From Xylanimonas allomyrinae (GTDB taxonomy: Bacteria > Actinomycetota > Actinomycetes > Actinomycetales > Cellulomonadaceae): a stretch of 64,000 nucleotides of DNA. The notes beneath the pieces were generated by a model. That model had not been told where the DNA came from. It was given only the letters and a program-made list of their open reading frames with translations, and made no database searches. Location: NCBI RefSeq assembly GCF_004135345.1, contig NZ_CP035495.1, positions 930,001-994,000 on the forward strand. Reading direction: 5' to 3'. The position numbers and the translations under genes were made by a program. Positions 1 through 8,496 of this stretch are shown piece by piece. The first letter of the stretch is position 1, and each line of letters opens with the position of its first letter.

Positions 1-1
1 C

Positions 2-877
2 GGCGCGATCGCGGCGGGCGGCCTCGGAATGGCGGGTGGCACCGCCGTCGTGACTGCCGTCGGCGCTGCGGTGGGTGGTGCGCTTGGCGCGTCCGTGTCG
101 AACGCTTACGTCCGGGAGGACAAGTCGTTCCGCATCGAACTGCTGCGACCCGGCAGCGGTGGTGTCCCGGTCGTCGTGGCCAATGGTTTTCTCACCGAGG
201 GCGACGCGGAGAAGTGGGGTGGCTGGCGCGGTCTGGTCGACGCGCGGTACCCGGACTCGCCGGTGTATCGCGTCCGCTGGGGGGCCAAAGAGCTCAAGGA
301 CTTCGGCGTGCTGGGCGCGGGGATTGCCGGCAAGCAAAGCGGCATCCTCGTCCTCAAGGGCGGCGCAGCAAAGGCGACCAAGCTGGGAGCGAAGCTCCTC
401 GGAAAGGCGTTCGGACCGGCCCTGCTCGCGGCGGATCTCGCCAAGAATCCGTGGCACGTCGCGAAGAACCGTGCGGACAAGACGGGCGTCGTCGTCGGTG
501 ACCTCCTGGCCCGTACGGACGCGGAAAGCTACGTGCTCATCGGTCACAGTCTGGGGGCACGCGTGATGGCGGTGGCCGCGGAAGCCTTGAGCACGAAGCC
601 CGGCGGCCCGCGGGTGCAAGCCGTGCATCTGCTCGGTGCCGCGATGGGCGCCAAGGGGGACTGGACCGCCCTGACCGCGGCCGTTGACGACGCCGTGTAC
701 GGGTACTACTCCGCGAACGACAACATCCTCAGGATTGTCTACAAGGTGGCACAGGCTGGCCAGACCGCGGCGGGCCTGGTCGGGTTCACGCCCCCGACAG
801 CCAAACTGGTGAACGTCGACGTCTCCGAGGTCGTGAAAGACCACTTCCAGTACCAAGACCGCATCCAGCTTTCCTGA
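2..877 (+). CDS. DUF726/TMCO4-like alpha/beta hydrolase, 5' partial
   Basis: The reading frame is open to the left edge of the window, so the first ATG at 29 is probably internal and the true start lies outside. About 292 residues are visible. An Ala/Gly-rich hydrophobic stretch is followed by a cytosolic domain with a serine-hydrolase elbow (GHSLGARV, near residue 180 counted from the ATG at 29) and a preceding strand that reads VVVANGFLTEG, as in DUF726 proteins. The C-terminal DHFQYQDRI supplies a possible catalytic His. This suggests a membrane-linked lipase or esterase-like protein; the substrate is unknown. It ends 180 bp before the next gene. Confidence 0.7.
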   Translation, partial: GAIAAGGLGMAGGTAVVTAVGAAVGGALGASVSNAYVREDKSFRIELLRPGSGGVPVVVANGFLTEGDAEKWGGWRGLVDARYPDSPVYRVRWGAKELKDFGVLGAGIAGKQSGILVLKGGAAKATKLGAKLLGKAFGPALLAADLAKNPWHVAKNRADKTGVVVGDLLARTDAESYVLIGHSLGARVMAVAAEALSTKPGGPRVQAVHLLGAAMGAKGDWTALTAAVDDAVYGYYSANDNILRIVYKVAQAGQTAAGLVGFTPPTAKLVNVDVSEVVKDHFQYQDRIQLS

Positions 878-1044
878 GCGGTGTCCGGCGTCGGTACCTG
901 GGTCGGCACGTCGCCGCCGGGCCATGTCATACGCATGCAGTCACATCCACTCTGGTCACCAGCGTTCTCCATCGGCCGAGCCAGCAAGCCCCGGGGAGCT
1001 GTGTTGCGCCGCCGGACACTCCAGCCTGGGTAGTAGCGGGGGCC

Positions 1045-1050
1045 TACCAT
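1045..1050 (+). promoter_or_regulatory. -10-like element for a leaderless TPR gene
   Basis: TACCAT ends seven bases before the ATG at 1058, and no Shine-Dalgarno sequence lies between. This TAnnnT-to-start spacing is typical of leaderless actinobacterial transcripts. No convincing -35 box was seen. Confidence 0.4.
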
Positions 1051-1057
1051 CGCGCCC

Positions 1058-1576
1058 ATGACGCTCAGCATCACCCCCGAGCTCGAAACCGCGATCGCGC
1101 TCGGCTACGAGCGCCGCGATCGAGACAACATGGCACCGACGATCGACTACTTCGAGGATCTGCTCGCTCAGCACCCGGGCCATCCCGTCCTGACCTACGA
1201 GGTCGCAGGTGCCTATGACACTGCGGGTCACGAAGCCGAAGCGAGGGCTCGCTATGAGGAAGCCCTCGGCCTCGGGCTCACGGGCGAGAATCTCCGTCGC
1301 TGCTTGTGCCAGTACGGCAGCACGCTGCGCTGGCTCGGTGAGCACGACGCCTCGCTCGACGTGCTGGACCGCGCCCGCGGTGAGTTCCCGGAGTCCGACT
1401 CGGTCCGGGTCTTTCGTGCCCTCACGCTCAACGAGGTCGGACGTCATGACGAGGCCGTCGCCGAGTTGCTCGCCATCGTCACGCGGCACGCCGAGGTCAC
1501 CGACCTGGGCCGCTACGCGACCGGGTTGGAGGGGCTCGCTGCTTGGTACGACCGGGGCCGTCCGGCGCACGAGTAG
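1058..1576 (+). CDS. Tetratricopeptide repeat protein
   Basis: A 172-residue protein made of helical repeats with the TPR pattern, for example the block around AGAYDTAGHEAEARARYEEA and later LTLNEVGRHDEAVAELL. It resembles the stand-alone TPR proteins of actinobacteria that probably act as protein-interaction scaffolds; no enzyme motif, signal peptide or membrane segment is present. The ATG at 1058 is chosen because a -10-like TACCAT lies just upstream, suggesting a leaderless mRNA. It is a single gene with 180 bp upstream and 310 bp downstream free of genes. Confidence 0.8.
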   Translation: MTLSITPELETAIALGYERRDRDNMAPTIDYFEDLLAQHPGHPVLTYEVAGAYDTAGHEAEARARYEEALGLGLTGENLRRCLCQYGSTLRWLGEHDASLDVLDRARGEFPESDSVRVFRALTLNEVGRHDEAVAELLAIVTRHAEVTDLGRYATGLEGLAAWYDRGRPAHE

Positions 1577-1886
1577 CACTCGAACGCCGACCCTCGACGA
1601 GCCACGTCTGTGGTGTCGAGCGAAAGGTCGCGCCGCATCGACAGCCCGCGCGGCCACGCACTGATGACGACAGGCATTCCAGGGACGTCCTCGGCGTAGA
1701 TTTCGGCGCGGAGCCGCGCCGATGTCGCTAGGGGCTGGGGTACTGCGGCCTCCGCGATCCGGGTCGTCGTCGTTGCGCTCCGGAGCGCTGCCCCGCTGCG
1801 TCGCGCGCTCGACGACACGCGGCCGCGAGGGCTGCGACGCTGTCGCCGCTCGGCAAGGATGGGGGGCAGCAGCGAGGGGAGCATCG
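1577..1886 (+). other. Gene-free interval, nothing recognised
   Basis: 310 bp between the TPR gene and the RecB-like nuclease. Open frames here lack family signatures and disagree with local codon preference. The last bases hold the purine-rich ribosome-binding site GAGGGGAG of the downstream gene. No terminator-grade hairpin or known RNA was recognised. Confidence 0.5.
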
Positions 1887-3572
1887 ATGCCGTCCGCCGA
1901 GATCGTCCTGGGTGGGTACCCGGCGAAGAACTGCGCCCGCGCGGTGCACAACGACTTCTCGCCGGCGTCGCCGCCCAAGCCGCCGCTCGACGAGGCGACG
2001 CAGCTCCTCCTCGGCGAGGGCGTCGCGTTCGAGGAACACGTCAACGCCCGCCTCGCGCGCACGTCCGGCGCTGTCCTGCTGGGTGACGAGAACGGGTGGG
2101 ACGCCAACCGGGAGGCGACTCTCGCGGCGATGCGCGACGGCGTCGCCGTGATCGTCAACGGCCGCCTGCCCGACGTCGGACCGCGCACCGGAGCGCCCGA
2201 CGTGCTGGTGCGGATCGGGGACGGGTACGTGCCCGTGGACGTGAAGAACAATGGCACGCGCGCCGAGGCGAAGACCCGGTCGGCGATCGTCTCGACCGTG
2301 GACGCGCCAGCCGACCTGCACCCCGTGGCGGGACTGTCCGACTCGGGCACCCACCGTGAGGACGAGGGCGTCCAGCTCGCGCACTACACGCGCATGCTGC
2401 AAGACCTCGGGTTCCACGCCGGCGACGAGCACCTGATCGGCGGGATCATCGGCAACTCCGACTTCACGCCCGAGGGCGGCGACCCGTGGCTGATCCGGTG
2501 GTACGACCTGACCACGCCGTTCAAGGCCACCTACTCGGCGTCCGCGTCTGCCGGGCGGGCGAAGCGGTCGCTCCTGGACCGGTACGACCATGAGTTCGCG
2601 TTCCGGCTGAAGGTCGCGCACGCCGCCCGGTCAGGGAAGGAGCTGGTCCGCCCGTTCCACGTGTCCGAGTGCGGCGCCTGCGCGTGGTCCTCGTACTGCC
2701 ACCAGGTCGCAGGGCCCGACGACGCATCCTTCGCCATCGACACCGGACTGCCGACCGCGCAGCAGTGGCGACACCTGCGCGACGCCCACCAGATCACCAC
2801 GTTGACCGACCTTTCCGCGCTGGACCCAGCAACCTGTACCGGGTGGGACGCCCGCGACACCCAACCGGGCACCCGCGCCCAGCGCAAGCTCGCCACCCTG
2901 GTGCGCCGCGCCGGCATGACCACTGCGGGCGTCGAGATCGAGCCCCTCGACGCCTGGCCTGAGATCCCGTCCGCGGATGTGGAGGTCGACTTCGACATCG
3001 AGTGGGACCTCGACGGGCGGATCTACCTGTGGGGCGTACGCATCCGCGAGGGGCAGGACGACGCCACCGCGGTCTTCGATCCCGTCGTCTCCTACGTCCC
3101 CCTCGACGACGACGGCGCCCGCGCCCTCGCCGTCGAGTTCGCGGCAAAGGTCGAGGCGCTGGCCGCGTCCGCGGCCGCGGAGGGCAAGGCGCTGCAGATC
3201 TACCACTGGACGAGCCCCGAAGTGAGTCGCACGTTCAAGTACGCCGAGGTGCGTGCGGCCCTGGAGGGCCGCACGTTCGACCTGGAGGCGTGGCTGCGCG
3301 CGTCCTTCCTCACCCGAAGGGGCACGTCCATCAAGGTGGTCGCGCCGCTGTTCGGGTTCTCCTGGTCCGTCGACGACGCCGGTGGCCTGCAGTCACAGAC
3401 GCACATCGAGACGGCGCGCGGCGACGACCCCGACGCGGCGGCAGCGTCGCGAGCCTGGCTGCACGCCTACAACCAGTCCGACGTCGCCGCCCAGGCGGCG
3501 ATTCGCGATGGCCTGCGCGCGGCCAAGAGCGGCGACGGAGCCTCAAGGTCCTGCCCAGCGGCGCAGAGATGA
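1887..3572 (+). CDS. TM0106-family RecB-like nuclease with predicted Fe-S cluster
   Basis: A 561-residue predicted nuclease. The ATG at 1887 is chosen over upstream in-frame codons because GAGGGGAG lies a few bases before it. A PD-(D/E)XK site is visible as GAPDVLVR followed by YVPVDVKNNG, near residues 98-118. A Cys in the N-terminal GGYPAKNCARA pairs with a later CGACAWSSYC cluster, the spacing used by Fe-S-containing RecB/AddB/Cas4-type nucleases. The C-terminal half carries an RNase-H-like segment (VDFDIEW) as in YprB-type exonucleases. TM0106 proteins are thought to act in DNA processing, but their role is not established. The gene is isolated, with no CRISPR array or helicase next to it. 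Confidence 0.75.
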   Translation: MPSAEIVLGGYPAKNCARAVHNDFSPASPPKPPLDEATQLLLGEGVAFEEHVNARLARTSGAVLLGDENGWDANREATLAAMRDGVAVIVNGRLPDVGPRTGAPDVLVRIGDGYVPVDVKNNGTRAEAKTRSAIVSTVDAPADLHPVAGLSDSGTHREDEGVQLAHYTRMLQDLGFHAGDEHLIGGIIGNSDFTPEGGDPWLIRWYDLTTPFKATYSASASAGRAKRSLLDRYDHEFAFRLKVAHAARSGKELVRPFHVSECGACAWSSYCHQVAGPDDASFAIDTGLPTAQQWRHLRDAHQITTLTDLSALDPATCTGWDARDTQPGTRAQRKLATLVRRAGMTTAGVEIEPLDAWPEIPSADVEVDFDIEWDLDGRIYLWGVRIREGQDDATAVFDPVVSYVPLDDDGARALAVEFAAKVEALAASAAAEGKALQIYHWTSPEVSRTFKYAEVRAALEGRTFDLEAWLRASFLTRRGTSIKVVAPLFGFSWSVDDAGGLQSQTHIETARGDDPDAAAASRAWLHAYNQSDVAAQAAIRDGLRAAKSGDGASRSCPAAQR

Positions 3573-3754
3573 CGGTCGGCGACGGGGGCGGCGCGACGAG
3601 CTGCGGGGGAGCCGTCGAAGCGCTTGACGTGCGTGCGCCCGCCGCCGGGCCGGGGTTCCAGCAGCCGACGTGATCTGTGCGATCGCCGCCGGTCGTCGTT
3701 GCGGAGCACGCGCCACCGACTACCGCGTCTCCGAACGGCACCCTCAAACCGTCT

Positions 3755-3784
3755 GGGGTCCAGGGGTCCGGGGTCCAGGGGTCG
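3755..3784 (+). repeat. Tandem 15-bp repeat, two copies
   Basis: GGGGTCCAGGGGTCC occurs twice back to back (3755-3769 and 3770-3784, last base changed). It lies in the otherwise featureless 3573-3804 gap downstream of the nuclease gene. No function is assigned. Confidence 0.6.
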
Positions 3785-3804
3785 GCGGTGAGCAGATCTG
3801 CGTG

Positions 3805-4275
3805 TCAGTCAGCGCCACCGGGCGTGGAACCTGCGGCCGGCGCGGGAGCGTCGCGAGCGCCCATGACGCCCAGAGCACGCCGGGCGGCCAGACCACCGAT
3901 GAGTGCGCTCCCAGCGAACACGACGCACGCGCCCTTGCCAGGAGCCCGCCTCGCAGGTGATGCCGGCGATGATCGCGGCGACTCCGGCGCCTGCGAGGCC
4001 GCAGGCCTCGTACAGGTCGTCGAGCCAGGACTGCAGACGTCGCGCGTCGGCCGCGTCCAGGTCGATCCCGGCCCGGACCTCCCAGGGGATCAGACGGTCG
4101 CGTGCCGTGCCGTGCCGTGCCGTGCCGTGCCGTGCCGTGCCGCGGTCGGTCCGCGAGTGCGTCGCGCCGACGGTGTGCGTGGGGCGAGGTCCCAGGTGTC
4201 GACGGCGTTCGGGGCCGCGAGCGCGGGGCCGTCTGCGACGATGTGGGGAACCGGCGGGGGAGCGGAGTCGACCAT
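3805..4275 (-). pseudogene. Broken or phase-variable small membrane protein gene
   Basis: Three coding-like pieces on the minus strand make one protein only if the frame changes twice. Piece one starts at ATG 4275 (MVDSAPPPVPHIVADGP) and stops at 4090 after running into an eight-copy pentanucleotide repeat. Piece two follows in another frame from about 4100 (RLIPWEVRAGIDLDAADARR, then a hydrophobic AGAGVAAIIAGI). Piece three returns to the first frame (GACVVFAGSALIGGLAARRA) and stops at 3805. Third-position G/C is strong in each piece. The combined product would be roughly 150 residues with two membrane helices, of no family I recognise. Loss of one repeat unit, gain of two, or one missing base would join pieces one and two. 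The second shift, near 3940, is separate and could be decay or sequencing error. Confidence 0.5.
4101..4140 (+). repeat. Pentanucleotide microsatellite (CGTGC)x8
   Basis: Eight perfect CGTGC units. Because the unit is five bases, any gain or loss changes the frame of the minus-strand gene that runs through it. On that strand the tract encodes an ARHGT-like repeat. Such a tract in a coding region is the classic layout of a slipped-strand phase switch. Confidence 0.85.
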
Positions 4276-4621
4276 GTGCCACCTCGGGTGTGGACCGTCT
4301 TGACGGCGTCGGGGTGCCGCCGGCCCGGGTCTTCTCCAGAAGGCACCGTGCCGGGACGCGGTTGCCGTCAGCCTATGTCCGGACGCGTGCGGGCCGGGCG
4401 CTTGACCGGGCCAGGTAGGAACAGAGCACGACCGGCGCTGTCAACGAGAAGCCCCGGGCGACTCGATCCGAGCGGACCATCCGAGCGGACCGTCCGACGT
4501 CGGCCGCCGGGCACGGGGGCCGGCATTCCGGGGTACCGTCGCTCGCGGCCACACCGTTCGCCGAGGCGCTCGTGACACCGGTCGCGGGTGCCCGCCGGCC
4601 TTCCCCCTGCGAGGCAACTTC
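4276..4621. other. Gene-free interval with a 13-bp tandem duplication
   Basis: 346 bp between the divergent broken gene and the first SDR. It contains ATCCGAGCGGACC twice in tandem (4466-4478, 4479-4491), a possible operator. No family-supported frame, RNA gene or terminator was seen. GCGAGGC before 4622 is a weak ribosome-binding site. Confidence 0.4.
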
Positions 4622-5416
4622 ATGCTCATCGACCTCAGCGGCAAGACCGCGCTGGTGACCGGCTCGACGCAGGGCATCGGTCGCGCGATCGCCGGCACAC
4701 TCGCCGACGCCGGTGCTCGCGTGGCGATCAACGGCCGCACCCCCGACACCGTCGAGGCGGCCGTCGACGCGCTGCGCGCCGACGGCGCCGGGCGGGACCT
4801 TGTGGCGGCGCCGGGGGATGTCACCGACGAGGCGGGCGCGGCCGCTGTGCTCGCGGCGAGCGGCGACGTCGACGTCCTGGTCAACAACCTCGGCATCTTC
4901 GGCGCCACACCCGCTCTGGACATCACCGACGAGGAGTGGCGCCGGTACTTCGACGTCAACGTGCTCGCCGCCGTCCGCCTCATCCGGGCGACCCTGCCCG
5001 GGATGACCGGGCGCGGCTGGGGGCGGGTGCTCAACATCGCCAGCGACTCCGCGATCGTCATCCCCGAGGAGATGATCCATTACGGCGTGTCCAAGACGGC
5101 GCTGCTCGCGGTCTCGCGCGGCTTCGCGAAGGAGGCCGCGGGTTCCGGCGTCACCGTGAACTCGGTGATCGCGGGCCCCACGCGCACCGGCGGCGTCGAG
5201 CGGTTCGTCTACGAGCTGGTCGACCCGACCCTTCCGTGGGAGGAGGCTCAGCGGGAGTTCATGCGGCTCCACCGCCCTCAGTCACTGCTGCGTCGGTTGA
5301 TCGAGCCGCAGGAGATCGCCAACCTCGTCGTCTACCTCGCCTCCCCGCTCGCCTCCGCGACGACCGGCGCCGCGGTGCGCGTCGACGGTGGCTACGTCGA
5401 CTCCATCGTTCCGTAG
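4622..5416 (+). CDS. SDR family oxidoreductase
   Basis: A 264-residue classical short-chain dehydrogenase/reductase. The Rossmann cofactor motif TGSTQGIG is near residue 15, NNLGIFG follows near residue 90, and the catalytic Tyr/Lys pair is in YGVSKTA near residue 155. It should be a soluble NAD(P)-dependent alcohol or ketone oxidoreductase; the substrate cannot be read from the sequence. The gene stands alone, convergent with the LysR gene and separated from it by a strong hairpin. It probably belongs to the catabolic island that follows, although it is not in the main operon. Confidence 0.85.
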   Translation: MLIDLSGKTALVTGSTQGIGRAIAGTLADAGARVAINGRTPDTVEAAVDALRADGAGRDLVAAPGDVTDEAGAAAVLAASGDVDVLVNNLGIFGATPALDITDEEWRRYFDVNVLAAVRLIRATLPGMTGRGWGRVLNIASDSAIVIPEEMIHYGVSKTALLAVSRGFAKEAAGSGVTVNSVIAGPTRTGGVERFVYELVDPTLPWEEAQREFMRLHRPQSLLRRLIEPQEIANLVVYLASPLASATTGAAVRVDGGYVDSIVP

Positions 5417-5545
5417 CAGGGCGCCGCAGCCGGCCTCGGGTCTGACGAGCGCGGGTGCGTCGCCGGACCTGACCTGGCCTGTGTTGCGAGGAGACGGTCG
5501 CCCAGCCGGGGCCGGGCGGGCCGTCCGGGCGGGTGGCCGGCCGCC

Positions 5546-5577
5546 GCCGCCGGCCGTGGGAGGGAACGGCCGGCGGC
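5546..5577. terminator. Bidirectional terminator-like hairpin
   Basis: Arms GCCGCCGGCCGT (5546-5557) and ACGGCCGGCGGC (5566-5577) form a perfect 12-bp stem with an 8-base loop. It lies between the convergent SDR and LysR genes, as expected for a shared terminator. There is no U tract, as is common in high-GC genomes. Confidence 0.65.
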
Positions 5578-5585
5578 GAGGGGTG

Positions 5586-6506
5586 TCACGGGCCGAGGTG
5601 CCGTTCGCGTGCGTGCGCGGCGAGGATGTCGTTGGCGAGCCGGATCTTGGCGCTCGGCCTGGCATGACGGGTGAGGGTGCCGAGGCGCAGCGGGGTGACG
5701 TCGTCGGCAAGCTCGACGGTGACGACGCGATTGCCGTCGGCTGCGATCCCTGAAGCCCAGCGCTGGTTGAGGATGGCGAACCCCAGACCCGCTGCGACCA
5801 GTGCCCGCGTGGTCTCGATGGTGGAGGCCAGGACCTGCGGCGGAGGTTCCAGGCCGCTGGAGGTGAACAGCTGCCGGGATCGGCGGACGGCGAACGGTGT
5901 GTTGAACGTGACCATGGTGCCGGACGCCAGGTCGGCGAGACGGACAGACTCCCGCTGGGCGAGGTCGCAGGTCGCAGCGACGATGACGTGGGGGCGAACC
6001 GTCGTCATCGCGTGGAAGGCGACGCCGGCCGGGACCTCCTGGACGTAGGTCAGGGCGAGATCGAGCTCGCCGTCGGCAAGGAGCTGGTGCAGCACGTCGG
6101 TGGTCGCCTCGTGCACCTCGACGGTCACCTGCGGAGCCTGCTGGCGCATCTGCGCGAGGAAGTCGGGCACGTAGAAGGCCGTGAGCGAGACGAAGCAGCC
6201 CAGCCGGACCTTTCCCACAAGCTCGCCGCGCTCCGCGCTGCACCACTCCTCGAGCTCGCGGCCGGACGCGAGGATGTGCCGGACCTGTGCGAGCGCCTCG
6301 CGCCCGGCGGGTGTGAGCGTCACGCCCCGGGCCCGATGGCGCACCAGCAGCTCGACGCCCAGAGCGCGCTCCAGCTTTGACACGGCGACCGAGACGTTCG
6401 ACGGCGTGGTGTGCAGGCGCTGCGCGGCTTCGGCCATGGAACCGAACTCGGCGGCGGCCTCGAAGGACTCCAGCTGGGCAATGGTGATGGAGCGGCGAGA
6501 GGACAC
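5586..6506 (-). CDS. LysR family transcriptional regulator
   Basis: A 306-residue LTTR. The N-terminal winged helix-turn-helix reads ITIAQLESFEAAAEFGSMAE and continues through RLHTTPSNVSVAVSKLE. The remainder is the usual effector-binding domain (from about residue 90). It is transcribed divergently from the flavin-reductase/oxygenase operon, the classic arrangement for an LTTR that controls its neighbour. A 22-bp inverted repeat in the 120-bp intergenic region is the likely operator. The inducer is presumably the substrate or an intermediate of the adjacent pathway; this is inferred from context. Confidence 0.9.
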   Translation of the reverse strand: MSSRRSITIAQLESFEAAAEFGSMAEAAQRLHTTPSNVSVAVSKLERALGVELLVRHRARGVTLTPAGREALAQVRHILASGRELEEWCSAERGELVGKVRLGCFVSLTAFYVPDFLAQMRQQAPQVTVEVHEATTDVLHQLLADGELDLALTYVQEVPAGVAFHAMTTVRPHVIVAATCDLAQRESVRLADLASGTMVTFNTPFAVRRSRQLFTSSGLEPPPQVLASTIETTRALVAAGLGFAILNQRWASGIAADGNRVVTVELADDVTPLRLGTLTRHARPSAKIRLANDILAAHARERHLGP

Positions 6507-6530
6507 GCGCCCGAGTACATCGCTTGTGAC

Positions 6531-6552
6531 GATGAATCACAACATATTCATC
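6531..6552. promoter_or_regulatory. Probable LysR operator
   Basis: GATGAAT (6531-6537) and ATTCATC (6546-6552) are a perfect 7-bp inverted repeat with an 8-base spacer. It lies 24 bp before the LysR start and about 75 bp before the flavin-reductase start, in a locally AT-rich patch. Position and symmetry fit an LTTR recognition site. Confidence 0.6.
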
Positions 6553-6626
6553 CGTTTGCTGCGAGAACCGGGGTCGGCCGAGACTTGGGCGATGGCCGAC
6601 TGTGGCCCACGACACAAAGGAGTGTG

Positions 6627-7169
6627 ATGGTGGCCGCCTTGTCTCGGACGCAGCCGCGTGAAACGCCCGAATCGCGGGCCACTGACGTGCGAAGCCGATT
6701 TCTGGAAGGGTTTCGGCGCACTGCCGGATCGGTCACCGTGGTGACCACCGACGGAATCGCCGGCCGGTTCGGGCAAACTGCCACGGCGGCGATGTCCGTG
6801 AGCGCGGATCCGCCGACTCTCATCGTCGGGCTCTTTCGGGGCGTGCCCGTGGCGGAGGCCGTCACGACGAACGGCGTCTTCGCACTGAATGTCCTGGCGG
6901 CCGACGACGTGCAGATTGCGCACGATTTCTCAGGCCAGTCGACGCAGGCGTCGCGGTACAAGTTCGGGGAATCGTGGGGTGCGCTGAGAACCGGCTCGCC
7001 CGTTCGCCTGACCGCCTCCGCGACATTCGACTGTCATGTCGAGCGGTTCCTCAGCGCCGGCAGCCACATGCTGATTCTCGGCCGGGTCGTCGAGGTGCAC
7101 ACCAACGACGTCCAGAGCCTCACCTACTCCAACCGGAACTACGGGATCCACGTCCCGTTCGTGCGTTGA
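6627..7169 (+). CDS. Flavin reductase-like FMN-binding protein
   Basis: A 180-residue split-barrel flavin reductase of the HpaC/DszD type. The ATG at 6627 follows AAAGGAG with good spacing; the frame continues upstream but without a ribosome-binding site. Signatures include FRRTAGSVTVVTT, the FMN-contacting TATAAMSVSADPPTL and the C-terminal YGIHVPF. Such proteins supply reduced flavin to a partner oxygenase. The next gene, 55 bp downstream, encodes an acyl-CoA-dehydrogenase-like protein that could be that partner, giving a two-component monooxygenase. It is the first gene of the operon divergent from the LysR gene. Confidence 0.85.
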   Translation: MVAALSRTQPRETPESRATDVRSRFLEGFRRTAGSVTVVTTDGIAGRFGQTATAAMSVSADPPTLIVGLFRGVPVAEAVTTNGVFALNVLAADDVQIAHDFSGQSTQASRYKFGESWGALRTGSPVRLTASATFDCHVERFLSAGSHMLILGRVVEVHTNDVQSLTYSNRNYGIHVPFVR

Positions 7170-7224
7170 GCGTCACCCCGTCTCGCCGAGCGCCTCGAAT
7201 CCGATCCGCCCCAAGGAGGGAACG

Positions 7225-8442
7225 ATGAAGCAACTCCTCACGAACCGCCAGCAGGAACTCGTCGCGCTCGTCGAGCCGCTGGTTCCGCTCTTCCGGGAAC
7301 GTGCCGCGCAGCACGACCGGGAGAACTCCTTCCCGCACGACAACTACGACGACCTGCGCAGAGCGGGACTGCTCAACCTGTCGATCCCGGAGGAGCTCGG
7401 CGGCCTGGGCGCGACACAGGCGGAGATCATCCCCGTGATCGAGCGTCTGGCCGCCGCCGACGGTGCGACCGCGCTGGCGGTCAACATGCACATCGTCCCG
7501 CTCGGGCAGTGGGCTGCGGTGTGGCGCAAGGACCACGACCCCAGGCTGGAGCGTCTGCTGAAGCAGGCCGCGTCCGGCGAGCTCATCTGGGCGGCAGTGA
7601 CCAGCGAGTTCGGCTCGCCCAACCTGATGTACGACGCGCGCACGCGGGCCATGCGCGTCGACGGCGGCTTCGTGGTGACCGGCCGGAAGAACTTCGGCAC
7701 GAACACGTCGGTCGCCACACACGCGTCGACGACCGCGCGGTGGGACGACCCGGAGCGTGGCCCGCAGCTGCTCCAGCTCAAGATCTCGCTCAAGGACCCG
7801 AGGGTGACCGTGCACTCGACCTGGGACATGATGGGAATGCGGGCCACGCAGAGCAACGACCTGGAGTTCACCGACCTGTTCGTCCCCGATGAGGACGTCA
7901 TCCACTCCTTCCCCGTGGGCCACCTCGATGCGCGCGTGACCGAGACGGTCTTCGGCTGGTCGCAGCCCGCCTTCGCGGCCGTCTACACGGGGATCGCCGT
8001 AGGGGCCGTGGACTGGGCGAGGCAGCAGATCAAGAGGCGCGGGCTGAGCGACAACGCCCGGGCGCAGGACGCGCTGGCGGATGCGGAGATTCTGGTCGAG
8101 ACCTCCCGGGCGCTGCTGTACCGGCACACGGCCCAGTTCGGGACTCCCCAGTACTTCGCCGAGTTCGACCTTCAGGAGATCGTCGCGCACAGCGCCCTGG
8201 TCAAGCATGTGGCGACGAAGAACGCGGTCGAGGTGTTCACGCGCCTGATCGACGTGGTCGGCGGCGCGGCCTATGTGCGGTCGCTTCCCTTCGAGCGAGC
8301 CTGGCGCGACGTCCAGGCCGGGCTCTTCATGCCCGTCTCCACGTTCGCGGCCCACGAGTTCATCGCCGCGACGTCGCTCGGGCTCGAGATGGCTCCGACG
8401 CACGGGACGCTCCGCACGACGCCCGACCAGGCGATGGTCTAG
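7225..8442 (+). CDS. Acyl-CoA dehydrogenase-like flavin-dependent monooxygenase
   Basis: A 405-residue acyl-CoA dehydrogenase-fold protein behind a strong AAGGAGGG ribosome-binding site. The N-terminal helical domain contains SIPEELGGLGATQAEI, the middle beta domain TSEFGSPN and GRKNFGTNTS, and the C-terminal helical domain DVVGGAAYVRSLPFERAWRD. The absence of an obvious catalytic Glu context and the adjacent flavin reductase favour group D monooxygenases (DszC, IacA) over a true dehydrogenase. It would hydroxylate or oxidise the starting substrate of the cluster. A genuine acyl-CoA dehydrogenase remains possible, since a CoA ligase lies downstream. Confidence 0.75.
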   Translation: MKQLLTNRQQELVALVEPLVPLFRERAAQHDRENSFPHDNYDDLRRAGLLNLSIPEELGGLGATQAEIIPVIERLAAADGATALAVNMHIVPLGQWAAVWRKDHDPRLERLLKQAASGELIWAAVTSEFGSPNLMYDARTRAMRVDGGFVVTGRKNFGTNTSVATHASTTARWDDPERGPQLLQLKISLKDPRVTVHSTWDMMGMRATQSNDLEFTDLFVPDEDVIHSFPVGHLDARVTETVFGWSQPAFAAVYTGIAVGAVDWARQQIKRRGLSDNARAQDALADAEILVETSRALLYRHTAQFGTPQYFAEFDLQEIVAHSALVKHVATKNAVEVFTRLIDVVGGAAYVRSLPFERAWRDVQAGLFMPVSTFAAHEFIAATSLGLEMAPTHGTLRTTPDQAMV

Positions 8443-8496
8443 GGCACACCTCACCGAGCGACTTCCATGAGCCCGCACAGCAAAGGACGAACACAG

